A stretch of DNA of 64,000 nt from Flavobacteriales bacterium (GCA_020630395.1 JAHDBM010000011.1:1-64000), one strand, 5' to 3'; shown: positions 8,756-18,083, counted from the stretch's first letter. The notes: a model not told the origin generated them from the sequence alone. Translations and numbers: made by a program.

Positions 8756-10759
8756 ATGCCTAAATTAAGTATTGACGATATAATTAATAAAATCAAATTG
8801 GAAGAAACGTTTGAAGCTACTGCTTTAGATGGCTCTTTTGATATTAAGATAAATCGTTATGTCCCTTATGTATGTACGGCTATTCATGCAGGACATAATT
8901 TTAGGGATGAGCTTAAAACCAAATGTATTCATACCGAATTTGAAAGATGGTTTGAAGAAGACCCTTTTACAGATGACTTTATATCATCCTTACCCATAAC
9001 ACTTATTGGTAATGACTCTCGTTTTGAATATGATTTAAATAGATCACCTGAAAATTGCATTTATGATGAAGCTTGGGGGAAAAAAGTTTGGAAAAAACCA
9101 CTAACAAAAAGTGAAAAGGCCACATCACTTCAAAAACATAGCAATTATTATAAGGTTACTCATGCACTAATAACTAAACTAGAAGAAAAATTTAAAAGTT
9201 GTATTGTCTTTGATATGCATTCCTATAATTATAAAAGATGGGACAGGCCTGTTCCTGTTTTTAATATAGGTTGTGAAGCTGTTGACAGAGAAAAGTATGA
9301 TAAATACATCAATAAATTCAATACTGAATTAGATAACATTGATTTTAGAGGTATTGATAGTAAATCCGCAATAAATGATGTATTTCAAGGTAGGGGGAAT
9401 AATTTATTATACATAACAGAACACTTTAATAACACCCTTGTTCTTGCCACTGAAGTAAAAAAAATATACTGCAATGAACTAACTGGAGAACCGTATCCTG
9501 AAGAAATTAAATACCTTACTCGCCAATTAAAAAAAGCTATTCTTAACACAGCTTCGTTATTTGCTGAAGAACAAACCAATATTACAGTTACAAACAAAAG
9601 CAAACTACTTACTAAAGAAATTGATAAAAACTTAATTCAAGTAGATAAGCAACTGTATAAAATATTAAAATCATTTGAATTATTAAGTTTTGTAAATCCT
9701 ATTAATATAGACAGAGAAGAAAAAAGATTTTTCAAAAATAAAGAGACCGAAAATCCAAATTTTAAATATGCTCCCATCTTAATTGATTCATTTGAATTAA
9801 AAAAGGAATTATATAGTGTAGAAGTAAATAAAATAGAGGATGTCACTATTAGAAAAATGTACGAAGGTGTTATAAATGCTTTTGCACTTAAAACAGACAT
9901 GCTTTCTCAACTTGGAAAAGATCGTTTTTTATACAGCTCATTAGGTTATTTTGGACAACCTTCTAAAAAAGATATAAGAAATGCCAAATACTTATTAAGT
10001 CTTCCAAACATAAAATCAGATCAAAAAATTCATAAAAAACTAACTGTAGCTGATGCAAAAAAAGCATTTACTGATAGTTTTGAAAGCTACGGGTTTAATG
10101 GGAACATTGGCATGAATAAAGACATGGCTAGTGATGTAATGGTTATTAATAGCAAGAAAAAAGTATTAATTAAACATAATGCCGAATTTACTCCTAAGGA
10201 ATTAAACTATTTGGTTCATCATGAAATTGGTGTTCACATGGTTACTACCATGAACTCTATTGCTCAACCTCTTAAGATTTTTAATCTTGGATTGCCTATT
10301 AACACAAGAACTCAAGAAGGATTAGCTGTACTAGCTGAATATTTATCTGGTAATATTACACTAAAAAGACTACGCACCCTAGCGCTTAGGGTTATTGCTG
10401 TAGATATGATGGTTGGAGGTGCCGAATTTAAAGAGACTTTTTATTACCTGAGCAAAGAGTATAAAGAAGAAAAAAGCGAACTTTTTAACCTTGTAACTCG
10501 AGTTTATAGAGGAGGTGGATTCACTAAAGACTACCTATATCTTGCTGGATTTTGTGAAATGTATAAAAAGTGGAAATTGGGTTATGACTTAACCCCTTTA
10601 CTTATAGGAAAAACTTCTGATAAACATTATAATATTATTGCCGAGATGATGGATAGAGGTTTTTTAAATAAACCTCAATACATAACAGAATGTTTCGAAA
10701 ACCCTGTTCCAGAAAAAAATCATGAGATTTACGAATATATTGTTGACGGATTGATCTAA
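8756..10759 (+). CDS. N-formylglutamate amidohydrolase-like domain fused to DUF1704/MATCAP-type metallocarboxypeptidase
   Basis: Two enzymes are joined in 667 residues. Residues about 1-275 match the N-formylglutamate amidohydrolase family: AIHAGHNF near 42, SRFEYDLNR near 84, FDMHSYN near 158 and ATEVKKIYC near 225, so the zinc and arginine-type active-site residues look intact. Residues about 290-667 are the DUF1704 / QEGLA-motif family, annotated elsewhere as flavohemoglobin expression-modulating and related to the eukaryotic tubulin carboxypeptidase MATCAP. HEIGVH near 488 (HExxxH) and TRTQEGLAVLAEYL near 517 supply the metal ligands and glutamate. It lies in a probable operon with the ATP-grasp gene (6 bases before) and bshC (36 bases after). 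Predicted job: trimming an amino acid or acyl-amino-acid from a small peptide or protein tail. Substrate unknown. Confidence 0.8.
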   Translation: MPKLSIDDIINKIKLEETFEATALDGSFDIKINRYVPYVCTAIHAGHNFRDELKTKCIHTEFERWFEEDPFTDDFISSLPITLIGNDSRFEYDLNRSPENCIYDEAWGKKVWKKPLTKSEKATSLQKHSNYYKVTHALITKLEEKFKSCIVFDMHSYNYKRWDRPVPVFNIGCEAVDREKYDKYINKFNTELDNIDFRGIDSKSAINDVFQGRGNNLLYITEHFNNTLVLATEVKKIYCNELTGEPYPEEIKYLTRQLKKAILNTASLFAEEQTNITVTNKSKLLTKEIDKNLIQVDKQLYKILKSFELLSFVNPINIDREEKRFFKNKETENPNFKYAPILIDSFELKKELYSVEVNKIEDVTIRKMYEGVINAFALKTDMLSQLGKDRFLYSSLGYFGQPSKKDIRNAKYLLSLPNIKSDQKIHKKLTVADAKKAFTDSFESYGFNGNIGMNKDMASDVMVINSKKKVLIKHNAEFTPKELNYLVHHEIGVHMVTTMNSIAQPLKIFNLGLPINTRTQEGLAVLAEYLSGNITLKRLRTLALRVIAVDMMVGGAEFKETFYYLSKEYKEEKSELFNLVTRVYRGGGFTKDYLYLAGFCEMYKKWKLGYDLTPLLIGKTSDKHYNIIAEMMDRGFLNKPQYITECFENPVPEKNHEIYEYIVDGLI

Positions 10760-10795
10760 TAAGTTTAGTAACTTTAACTAACCTTTATTCATTAC

Positions 10796-12346
10796 ATGAA
10801 AGATTCAATATCATTTAAAGACATCAATTTTTTACCACCCATTATTGAGGAGTATTTAAAAAAAGAGAACTCTTTACATGAATTATATAAATATCCTTCA
10901 TCACTTTCATTGATTGAACATGTTATTAAAAACAAAAAACCTGTTGACAGAATAAAACTTGTACATGAATTAAGCAAGCAAAATGCTAGAGCAACTAATG
11001 AAACTAAAGCAAACATATCTCTATTAGCCGATAACAATACGTTTTCTGTGACTACTGGTCATCAGCTATGTTTATTTACTGGCCCACTATATTTTATTTA
11101 CAAAATATTAAGTACAGTTAAACTATGTATGGAGCTTAAATCTGCTTACCCAACTTATAATTTTGTTCCTGTATATTGGATGGCTACCGAAGATCATGAT
11201 GTTGAAGAAATAAATCACTTCTATTTATTTAATAAAAAAATCACATGGGAATCTAAACAAAAAGGTTCAGTTGGTAGGTTTACATTAACTGAATTACAAC
11301 CTGTTTTTGATCTATTAAGAAGTCAGTTTAGAGAAGAAAACATAGTGATAGAGAATATGATTTCTTGTTATGAAGATGCTCCTAATTTAGCTGAAGCAAC
11401 TCGTAATCTTGTCGATTATCTTTTTGGTAAATACGGAGTAGTAACAATAGATGGGGATAATACAACTTTTAAACATCTCTTTTCTCCTATTATAAAAGAT
11501 GAATTGATTAATCAATCATGCGAGCGACTAATTTCAAGAACAAACGAAAAGCTAAGTTTGCTAGGCTACAAAACTCAAGTAAACCCTAGAGAACTAAATT
11601 TATTCTATTTAAAAGATAATAGCAGAGAACGTATTGTACTAAAAGACAACACTTATCATGTTTTAAACACCTCCATTTCTTTTTCAAAAGAAGCAATATT
11701 AAATGAGCTAGAACAATTTTCCGAAAGATTTAGTCCAAACGTAGCATTAAGACCTGTTTATCAAGAATTACTTTTACCAAATGTTGCTACTATTGGTGGT
11801 CCAGGAGAAACAGCTTATTGGCTACAATTAAAATCTACTTTTGAATATCATAACGTCTCTTACCCAATGTTAATATTAAGAAATAGTGCTTTGGTTATTA
11901 GAAAATCTATTCTAAAAAAAATTGACAAACTTGAACTCAATGAGCATGACTTATTCTTAAAGACGAATGAACTAGTTAACAAGGTAATTAAAGAGCGTAA
12001 TCCTATATCTTTCGAGGAAGAAATTAGTGCACTTGAATCCATCTTTTCATTAGCTAAAGAAAAAGCAACAACTGTCGATTTTTCGCTTGAAAAAACCGTA
12101 ATAGGTGAACTAAAGAAAGCTCAAAATTCAATTAATTTAATTCAAAGTAAAACGCTTAAAGCTGAGAAAAGAAACAATGAAACGTTAGTTAATCAGCTTA
12201 CAAGCATCAAAGAGAATCTATTCCCAAATGGAGGTATTCAAGAAAGAACGGATAACATATTAAACTTTTATACTGATGATTTATTTGACAAACTTTTAAA
12301 TCAATTTAACACCTTTGAGGATAACTTATATCTTATAAAACAATAA
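10796..12346 (+). CDS. bshC: Bacillithiol biosynthesis cysteine-adding enzyme BshC
   Basis: BshC adds cysteine to glucosaminyl-malate in the last step of bacillithiol synthesis. The 516-residue protein is a normal size and shows the family blocks TTGHQLCLFTGPLYFIYK near 84, VYWMATEDHDVEEINHF near 125, the PNVATIGGPGETAYW stretch near 328 and a C-terminal coiled-coil region near 400-480. bshA and bshB are not in the window, as is usual because the pathway genes are scattered in this phylum. It is preceded by the GshB-like/MATCAP pair and followed after 6 bases by a DinB-family gene that may use bacillithiol. Confidence 0.93.
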   Translation: MKDSISFKDINFLPPIIEEYLKKENSLHELYKYPSSLSLIEHVIKNKKPVDRIKLVHELSKQNARATNETKANISLLADNNTFSVTTGHQLCLFTGPLYFIYKILSTVKLCMELKSAYPTYNFVPVYWMATEDHDVEEINHFYLFNKKITWESKQKGSVGRFTLTELQPVFDLLRSQFREENIVIENMISCYEDAPNLAEATRNLVDYLFGKYGVVTIDGDNTTFKHLFSPIIKDELINQSCERLISRTNEKLSLLGYKTQVNPRELNLFYLKDNSRERIVLKDNTYHVLNTSISFSKEAILNELEQFSERFSPNVALRPVYQELLLPNVATIGGPGETAYWLQLKSTFEYHNVSYPMLILRNSALVIRKSILKKIDKLELNEHDLFLKTNELVNKVIKERNPISFEEEISALESIFSLAKEKATTVDFSLEKTVIGELKKAQNSINLIQSKTLKAEKRNNETLVNQLTSIKENLFPNGGIQERTDNILNFYTDDLFDKLLNQFNTFEDNLYLIKQ

Positions 12347-12352
12347 ATATTC

Positions 12353-12874
12353 ATGAATATTGATAAAAAAATAGCTCAAATGGAAGAAATGAAAAACAAT
12401 ATGATTTCTTCTATAAAAGACTACTCATACCAACAACTTAATCAACAACCAAATGAAAAAGAATGGTCAATAGTTCAAGTTATTTCTCATCTTTTAGATG
12501 CCGAAATTGGCATTGAATATTATATTGATAAGCGTGTAGCAAAAATAAATACACTAAAAAAAACTGGTTTAAAAAATCTTGCTAATAGTAAACTCCTAAA
12601 CACTGTCTTTAAATCTAAGCGAAAATTTAAAGCTCCAAAAGCTGTTTCTAATCCAGCTAACAATAGATCTTTTGAAGAATTATCTAGCGAATGGGATAAC
12701 AGCAGAATTAAACTTATACAAACATTAAAATCAATTCCTCAAAAGCATTATAATAAAGCTATTTGGAAACATCCTTATGCTGGAGAATTAAATACAGCTC
12801 AAGTTATTGATTTTTTCACTAACCATATTCTACATCATCAACATCAAATAAAAAGGATAAAAAAGTCTTTATAA
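12353..12874 (+). CDS. DinB/YfiT-like metal-binding protein, possible bacillithiol S-transferase
   Basis: This is a 173-residue four-helix-bundle protein of the DinB superfamily. The metal triad is visible: a histidine in VISHLLDAE near 48 and HxxxH in NHILHHQHQIKRI near 157-161. DinB members include the zinc-dependent bacillithiol transferases of Firmicutes (YfiT/BstA type) as well as DNA-damage-induced proteins of unknown role. Position 6 bases after bshC favours a thiol-transferase job, conjugating bacillithiol to toxic electrophiles, but that is inference from context. It ends one base before the convergent exported-protein gene, so there is no room for a terminator between them. Confidence 0.72.
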   Translation: MNIDKKIAQMEEMKNNMISSIKDYSYQQLNQQPNEKEWSIVQVISHLLDAEIGIEYYIDKRVAKINTLKKTGLKNLANSKLLNTVFKSKRKFKAPKAVSNPANNRSFEELSSEWDNSRIKLIQTLKSIPQKHYNKAIWKHPYAGELNTAQVIDFFTNHILHHQHQIKRIKKSL

Positions 12875-12875
12875 T

Positions 12876-13499
12876 TTATCTTCTTCTAAAACTGTATATA
12901 TCATAAGCAATTCTAACGTTTGGAAAAAAATAAGATAATTTATCTCCACTTATCGTTTTCACTCTATCAATCCTTGCAAATATTCCAAAAGATATAGTTC
13001 CACCATTACAAACGTAATCAACACCAAAAGCATAGGATTGAGATGATTTTAAAACATTTCTTTCTAAAACCTGCGAAGTACTTAAAAACCTTGGCATCCT
13101 AAAATGATGATTAAATAAAAAACTACACCTCCATAACTCAATAATTCTTTTTTTAATTTGAACTGAATAACCTATTCCATGAAAAAAAGTTGAATCATTT
13201 TTATCTAAACTCCCTAAAAAGAGTTGAAAAGAAGGATTTAAACTTATAAAAGATGACGAATATTTATCAGTCTCAAAAAAATATGTAGGTCCAAAACCAC
13301 CTCCTTCATACCCTATCCACCAATTAGATCTACTATGGAACAACAAAGGTGAGCTAACATTATGCAATCCCCAACCATGAGTTTTAGTAGAATCAAAAAC
13401 AGGAATATCTTCTGGAGCTTCTTTTACAACCTTAATACTGCCTCTTTGAGAAAAAGAAGTAAACGATAGTAAACAAATTGATAATAATAGTAATCTCAT
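12876..13499 (-). CDS. Exported protein, paralogue of the next gene upstream
   Basis: The product is 207 residues with a signal peptide (MRLLLLSICLLSFTSFSQ) and a mature start RGSIKVVKEAPEDIPVF. The start is placed at 13499, since the longer frame from 13550 runs into the upstream gene and hides the signal peptide. The rest has alternating hydrophobic/aromatic stretches suggestive of an outer-membrane beta-barrel or beta-sandwich (GIGYSVQIKKR, SYAFGVDYVCNGG). No family recognised. It follows its paralogue with a one-base gap, so the pair is surely co-transcribed and probably arose by tandem duplication. Confidence 0.7.
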   Translation of the reverse strand: MRLLLLSICLLSFTSFSQRGSIKVVKEAPEDIPVFDSTKTHGWGLHNVSSPLLFHSRSNWWIGYEGGGFGPTYFFETDKYSSSFISLNPSFQLFLGSLDKNDSTFFHGIGYSVQIKKRIIELWRCSFLFNHHFRMPRFLSTSQVLERNVLKSSQSYAFGVDYVCNGGTISFGIFARIDRVKTISGDKLSYFFPNVRIAYDIYSFRRR

Positions 13500-13500
13500 A

Positions 13501-14136
13501 TTAAAATCTTCTAATTGCCGGTTTACACAATATTCTATTGCTCCAATCAAATGGTATATACAACACCTTAAATTGAATAAACCTTATTGGATCAATTTGA
13601 ATATTATTATCCATAATCCCTCCATGAAATTCCAAATCGATTGATTTAACTAATTTATAAGCTAATCCCAAACTAAATTGTTTAGCATCATATACTCCAT
13701 TTAAACCAAATTGCTGATTAATTTCTAAAACTGGTTTCAGTCTTCTCAAAAAGATTAGTTTATCGTGAGAAATATGAATATTATATCCTAAGGTTAATTC
13801 AGTAATATTATCGGGGGCAACATATCGAGCCATATTAGCCCCAATCCTGTACATAAATTGATTTAAATATCCTGCTACACCAACATCTAATGAGGTATTA
13901 TTATCAATACTAAACTCCGAATTAAGTTGATGCTTCAAATTTACACCCACATACAATGAAACACGTTTACATTTACTATTTCCCTGAAAGTATCTACATT
14001 GAAATCGAATAGGATCTCGGTATATAGTTTGATTAACCTCAGCTTTTGGCTCTTTTTTTACTTTGATAGTACCTTTTTGTCCTACGACAGAAAATGAACA
14101 TACTAAGGTTATGTAAATTAATAAACAATATTTCAT
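13501..14136 (-). CDS. Exported protein, paralogue of the gene downstream
   Basis: This 211-residue protein has a signal peptide (MKYCLLIYITLVCSFSVVGQ) and a mature N-terminus KGTIKVKKEPKAEV. That N-terminus matches the downstream gene's RGSIKVVKEAPE, a shared Q(K/R)G(T/S)IKVxKE motif right after the cleavage site. The body contains beta-rich repeats ending in aromatic residues (VGVNLKHQLNSEFSID, LGYNIHISHDKLIF), consistent with an outer-membrane barrel. Function unknown. It lies 53 bases downstream of yaaA on the same strand, so it may belong to the same transcript. Confidence 0.7.
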   Translation of the reverse strand: MKYCLLIYITLVCSFSVVGQKGTIKVKKEPKAEVNQTIYRDPIRFQCRYFQGNSKCKRVSLYVGVNLKHQLNSEFSIDNNTSLDVGVAGYLNQFMYRIGANMARYVAPDNITELTLGYNIHISHDKLIFLRRLKPVLEINQQFGLNGVYDAKQFSLGLAYKLVKSIDLEFHGGIMDNNIQIDPIRFIQFKVLYIPFDWSNRILCKPAIRRF

Positions 14137-14189
14137 GATATCACTTTAAACCCTATAACGGGTAAAATCAATTTGGTTACATATTAACA

Positions 14190-14951
14190 TTACCCTCTTG
14201 TAAAAGTCCAATCTAAATCAGATGACAAATCATTGTTAAACACATAACCTTCGTAATCAAACCCTCTTAAATCCTCTACTGCATTAATCTTATTTTTAAC
14301 GATATAGTTGGTCATATAGCCTCTTGCTGTCTTAGCATAAGTCATAATCGTTTTGTACACACCATTTTTATTGTCTTTAAAGTTTAGTGTTAGCACATCA
14401 CTATTTAAAGATTTAATATCAATACTTTTAAAATACTCATTAGAAGCTAAATTGATTAACACATCTCCTTTTAGCTCATCATTTAAATACTGAGTTGTTG
14501 TTTCTTTCCAAAAGGCATAAAGGTTTTTCTGTTTTGCGGATACTGGCAACTTTGTGCCCATTTCTAATCTATAGGGTTGAATTAAATCTAGTGGTTTTAA
14601 AACTCCATACAACCCAGATAAAATCCTTACATGTTCTTGAGCAAAATCAAAATCTTTTTTATCAAAACCATCTGCTTTTATACCCTGATAAACAGCTCCA
14701 GTAAACGCTAATATTGCTTGTTTCGCATTATCATTATTAAATTCTTTTGAAAACTCTTGATACCGCTCGTAATTTAAATCACTTAAAGCCGGACTTAGCT
14801 TCATCAGCTCTCCAAGCTTTTTAGCACTTAACTTTTTAAGTTTATTTACTAATTGTTCTGTTTTATTGGGGAACGCTATTTGTGAGTGCTTATCAACAAG
14901 AGTTTGGTCATCAAAATTCAAAGATTTTGCAGGAGATAATACCGTTATCAT
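14190..14951 (-). CDS. yaaA: YaaA family peroxide-stress protein
   Basis: This 253-residue protein is a clear YaaA/DUF328 member: MITVLSPAKSLNFD at the start, LMKLSPALSDLNYERYQ near 49, FTGAVYQGIKAD near 83, HVRILSGLYGVLKPLDLI near 107 and the C-terminal TYAKTARGYMTNYIV block. In E. coli YaaA lowers free iron and limits DNA damage under hydrogen peroxide and has a DNA-binding helix-hairpin-helix. It begins three bases after the alpha/beta hydrolase gene, so it is translated from the same minus-strand mRNA. Confidence 0.93.
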   Translation of the reverse strand: MITVLSPAKSLNFDDQTLVDKHSQIAFPNKTEQLVNKLKKLSAKKLGELMKLSPALSDLNYERYQEFSKEFNNDNAKQAILAFTGAVYQGIKADGFDKKDFDFAQEHVRILSGLYGVLKPLDLIQPYRLEMGTKLPVSAKQKNLYAFWKETTTQYLNDELKGDVLINLASNEYFKSIDIKSLNSDVLTLNFKDNKNGVYKTIMTYAKTARGYMTNYIVKNKINAVEDLRGFDYEGYVFNNDLSSDLDWTFTRG

Positions 14952-14954
14952 TTT

Positions 14955-15893
14955 TTATATTTTATTTAAAAAGTTTTTTATTTCATTTTCCATTTGAGTC
15001 ATTCCCGGTTCTTCTAGAGGTACATGACCACAATTCTCTAAAATTACTAATTCCTTATCACATTTTAATCGATCAAAAAATGGTTTACTAACATCTAAAT
15101 CAACCAACCTATCTTTCTCAGGATGTAACCAAAGTAAAGGACATTTATCAAAATGATCTGGTTCAATAGCAGCTCTAGTAGTTTGTAGCGTTCGTAACCA
15201 TTTTAAATAAATCCAACTACTTGAACCAACCTTGTCTTTAGATAACAAATACACAAAATCCTCATTATTTGCCATCTTTTTAATTTTCGTAAGCTCTCTA
15301 ATTGGTAACCTAACATTATCTAATAGCCCCGCAAAATTATGCATGAATTGACTTCCTTTGGTAGCCATGAAATCATTTCTCGTAATCACTTTTTGAATTT
15401 CTTTATCGGTTGTATCTATTAAAGCTGTAACAATAATACCTTTAACATGAGAAGATAAACAGGCTACTTGATAAGACAACATACCTCCTAAGCTAGCTCC
15501 TAATAAAACTATTTTTTTATTATCTCTTTTATATTCCTTATCAATAAAATCAACTAATAAATTAATCCATTCTTGATATTCAACTGGATGTTTATACTCG
15601 GTTAATCCAAAACCTGGCAAATCAAGAGAAACTGACTCATACCCCTCACCCTTCAACACTACACCAAAAGGAGACATCAATCGTCCATTTCCTCCTCCTC
15701 CATGAACTAAAACAACCTTCGTTTTTCTTTCATTTAAATCAGGTATATAACGATCTATATGTACCATCATATTTTTTCGTTCCCAATGCTCTTCTTTTGG
15801 CTTATTAGAATCTGTAATTCGAAAACGTTCCGGAAAAAAATATTGGAACTTTTTCCATGAATCATAATGAGTATAAAACTTTTTCTTCAGCAC
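14955..15893 (-). CDS. Alpha/beta hydrolase
   Basis: This 312-residue hydrolase has the oxyanion region VLVHGGGGNGR near 61, a nucleophile elbow GASLGG with serine near 133, an acid in HPEKDRLVDL and a catalytic histidine in GHVPLEEPG near 289. The fold is that of esterases, lipases and C-C hydrolases; no substrate can be assigned. There is no signal peptide, so it is probably cytoplasmic. It sits 3 bases after the T9SS FG-GAP gene and 3 bases before yaaA, forming a compact minus-strand operon. Confidence 0.85.
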   Translation of the reverse strand: MLKKKFYTHYDSWKKFQYFFPERFRITDSNKPKEEHWERKNMMVHIDRYIPDLNERKTKVVLVHGGGGNGRLMSPFGVVLKGEGYESVSLDLPGFGLTEYKHPVEYQEWINLLVDFIDKEYKRDNKKIVLLGASLGGMLSYQVACLSSHVKGIIVTALIDTTDKEIQKVITRNDFMATKGSQFMHNFAGLLDNVRLPIRELTKIKKMANNEDFVYLLSKDKVGSSSWIYLKWLRTLQTTRAAIEPDHFDKCPLLWLHPEKDRLVDLDVSKPFFDRLKCDKELVILENCGHVPLEEPGMTQMENEIKNFLNKI

Positions 15894-15896
15894 AAC

Positions 15897-18083
15897 TTAA
15901 CGTTTTAACACCCTAACATAATTAATTCCATTCTCAGTAGTAAGTCTTAGAATATACATTCCTTTAGAAAAACTTGATAAATCTATTTCAAAATTAGAAT
16001 TAAAAGGAACAAACCTACTTTTACCATTAACACTAATTACTTCTGCACTTACTTTTCTATCCGTAATACCCTCAATTGTAACAATATCATTAACTGGGTT
16101 AGGGTAAGCTTTTAGTGAATTAACCTCATGTTCTTTCTTAACACTAAATAACGGATCATTTATAAAACTAGATACTCCTCCTCTTCCATTTCCCGAAAAA
16201 ACAAAAAAGTTACTTCCTTGATTTAGTACAGAAGGAACAGCTTGGAGTCCGTTATTTGATAAAACTGTATCAATAAAGTGATAAACAGCACTAAATATAC
16301 TATCGTAAAGGTATACATCCCCTCTCTGCGATCCAATCAGCATTTTTTCTTGCCCATTATGAGTAAAAATAACTGGTGTAGAATATCCTGTAACAGCTCC
16401 ATTAATATCCCAAGGCTCACAAACATTAACATTTCCTAATGAATCACTAATAAATTTAAAAGAAGCATTAATAGATGAGCCAATATTTTCATAATAGGTT
16501 AACCTTCCATTCTTTTTACCTATAATTAAATCTTGATCTCCATCATTATCCATATCATGACATAGAGGTGCAGCAAATTCACCAACATCAATAATTTGAT
16601 TGTTATTATCTTTTAATTGACTTGATGTCAATGTAAAGCTAGCTATTAAACCAATAGGGTTATTCATACAATATGCTAATGTTCCATCTGCTTTACCAAT
16701 TAACATATCACTATCTCCATCCCCATCTAAATCTTTAAAAACTGGATGAAGGGCTAAACCTAAATTTAAAGCACTTAATCCCTGATAATTATCTGTAGCT
16801 TCTTTAAAAACTGCTTTCGTAGTAGTACCAATATTTTCATATAATGCTAGTTTAGAACTATAGGCAACATCTTCTTTATCAAAATAACCATAGTTACCAA
16901 TAACTAAATCCATTAAACCATCTCCATTATGATCAAAAAAAGTTGGTTTAGCATCTTCTCCAACATCAATCATCTCGCTTTGTAAAAAACGAGTAGTATG
17001 CGGGATAAAATTAGTTTGGGAAGTTGAACTAGTATCTATGTAAAGAACTGAATTATCAATATTATCAACTAAAGTAGTTGTATTAGGTGATGCCAATAAA
17101 TCTTTTTTACCATCATTCGTTACATCTTCATAAAAAACACCCGGAAAATAGGCTACATCTATTGGAGCACTGTATGAAGGAAACAAAGAATCTTGTGTAA
17201 TAATAGAACTATTAGTATTAGAGGCTAAACCTCCATTATACCCCATAACTAGGTTGTTAAATGATACATCTCCTAGTAAAACATCAAAAACGGAGTCCCC
17301 ATTTGCATCAAAAGATAAAACTGTTGATCCAATATGTGGTGTTTCTGGAGATGCTACGTTAATTGAGCAAGTATCAAAAAGCATTAATGCATTGGTACTA
17401 ATACCGGTTTCTGAAAAATGCCCCCAACATTCGTTCTTTAATTCATAAACAAGACTATCACAAACACCATAAGTCTCCATGCTCATATTCTTGTAATAAT
17501 TTAAATAGGCTCCAGAAAGTCCAAAAGTTAAAACATCTAAATCTCCATCATAATCAATATCAGTTATTGCTGGTATATCTTGTCCATTAACGAAAATAGG
17601 ATTAGTAGCCACATAAGTATATTGAATGTGAACATCAATTAATGTAAAATTAATAGCTGCACCAACTGAATTGTTTTGATACAACATAATTCCTCCTCCT
17701 CCTCCCATAAATAAATCATTTAATCCATCACAGTTATAATCATTAAATAACACCCAAGTACTTCCTTTTGGGAGCTCAAATTGCTTTTCATATTCATATT
17801 GATATGTTTCTCTAGAATTACCTCCTTGATTGGTATACACTGAATAAATTGATCCTTTACGATCAAAAATCACTAAATCTTTTAGCGTATCCCCTGTAAG
17901 TTCTACTACAGAGTATTGACAAGCTAACATACCACCTGCATAAGGATTTACTAACGTATCTCCTGTTTGATTTAACACCAATATAGAAGCATCATAATTC
18001 AAATGATGTTGACCAAATGTTATGGTACAAATGCCCCTAATTATTGCTACATAAAATATTATTTTAAAAATTTGTAACTTCAT
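15897..18083 (-). CDS. FG-GAP/VCBS-repeat protein with type IX secretion C-terminal domain
   Basis: This 728-residue exported protein has a signal peptide ending near FGQHH. The body carries repeated calcium-binding FG-GAP/VCBS units: DLVIFDRKGS, DYNCDGLNDLFMGGGGG, DIDYDGDLDVLTFG, DHNGDGLMDLVIGNYG, DLDGDGDSDMLIGKADG and DMDNDGDQDLIIGKKNG. These predict a beta-propeller such as in integrin alpha chains. The last 75 residues (KAYPNPVNDIVTIEG to the final VRVLKR) are a Por-secretion tail, which routes the protein through the type IX system. It is likely a surface or secreted adhesin. It is divergent from another T9SS gene with only 29 bases between starts. Confidence 0.87.
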   Translation of the reverse strand: MKLQIFKIIFYVAIIRGICTITFGQHHLNYDASILVLNQTGDTLVNPYAGGMLACQYSVVELTGDTLKDLVIFDRKGSIYSVYTNQGGNSRETYQYEYEKQFELPKGSTWVLFNDYNCDGLNDLFMGGGGGIMLYQNNSVGAAINFTLIDVHIQYTYVATNPIFVNGQDIPAITDIDYDGDLDVLTFGLSGAYLNYYKNMSMETYGVCDSLVYELKNECWGHFSETGISTNALMLFDTCSINVASPETPHIGSTVLSFDANGDSVFDVLLGDVSFNNLVMGYNGGLASNTNSSIITQDSLFPSYSAPIDVAYFPGVFYEDVTNDGKKDLLASPNTTTLVDNIDNSVLYIDTSSTSQTNFIPHTTRFLQSEMIDVGEDAKPTFFDHNGDGLMDLVIGNYGYFDKEDVAYSSKLALYENIGTTTKAVFKEATDNYQGLSALNLGLALHPVFKDLDGDGDSDMLIGKADGTLAYCMNNPIGLIASFTLTSSQLKDNNNQIIDVGEFAAPLCHDMDNDGDQDLIIGKKNGRLTYYENIGSSINASFKFISDSLGNVNVCEPWDINGAVTGYSTPVIFTHNGQEKMLIGSQRGDVYLYDSIFSAVYHFIDTVLSNNGLQAVPSVLNQGSNFFVFSGNGRGGVSSFINDPLFSVKKEHEVNSLKAYPNPVNDIVTIEGITDRKVSAEVISVNGKSRFVPFNSNFEIDLSSFSKGMYILRLTTENGINYVRVLKR

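Noticed and set aside
10792-11037. 81-codon minus-strand frame overlapping the start of bshC
   Set aside because: It is antisense to clear BshC sequence, and no family signature or promoter supports it.
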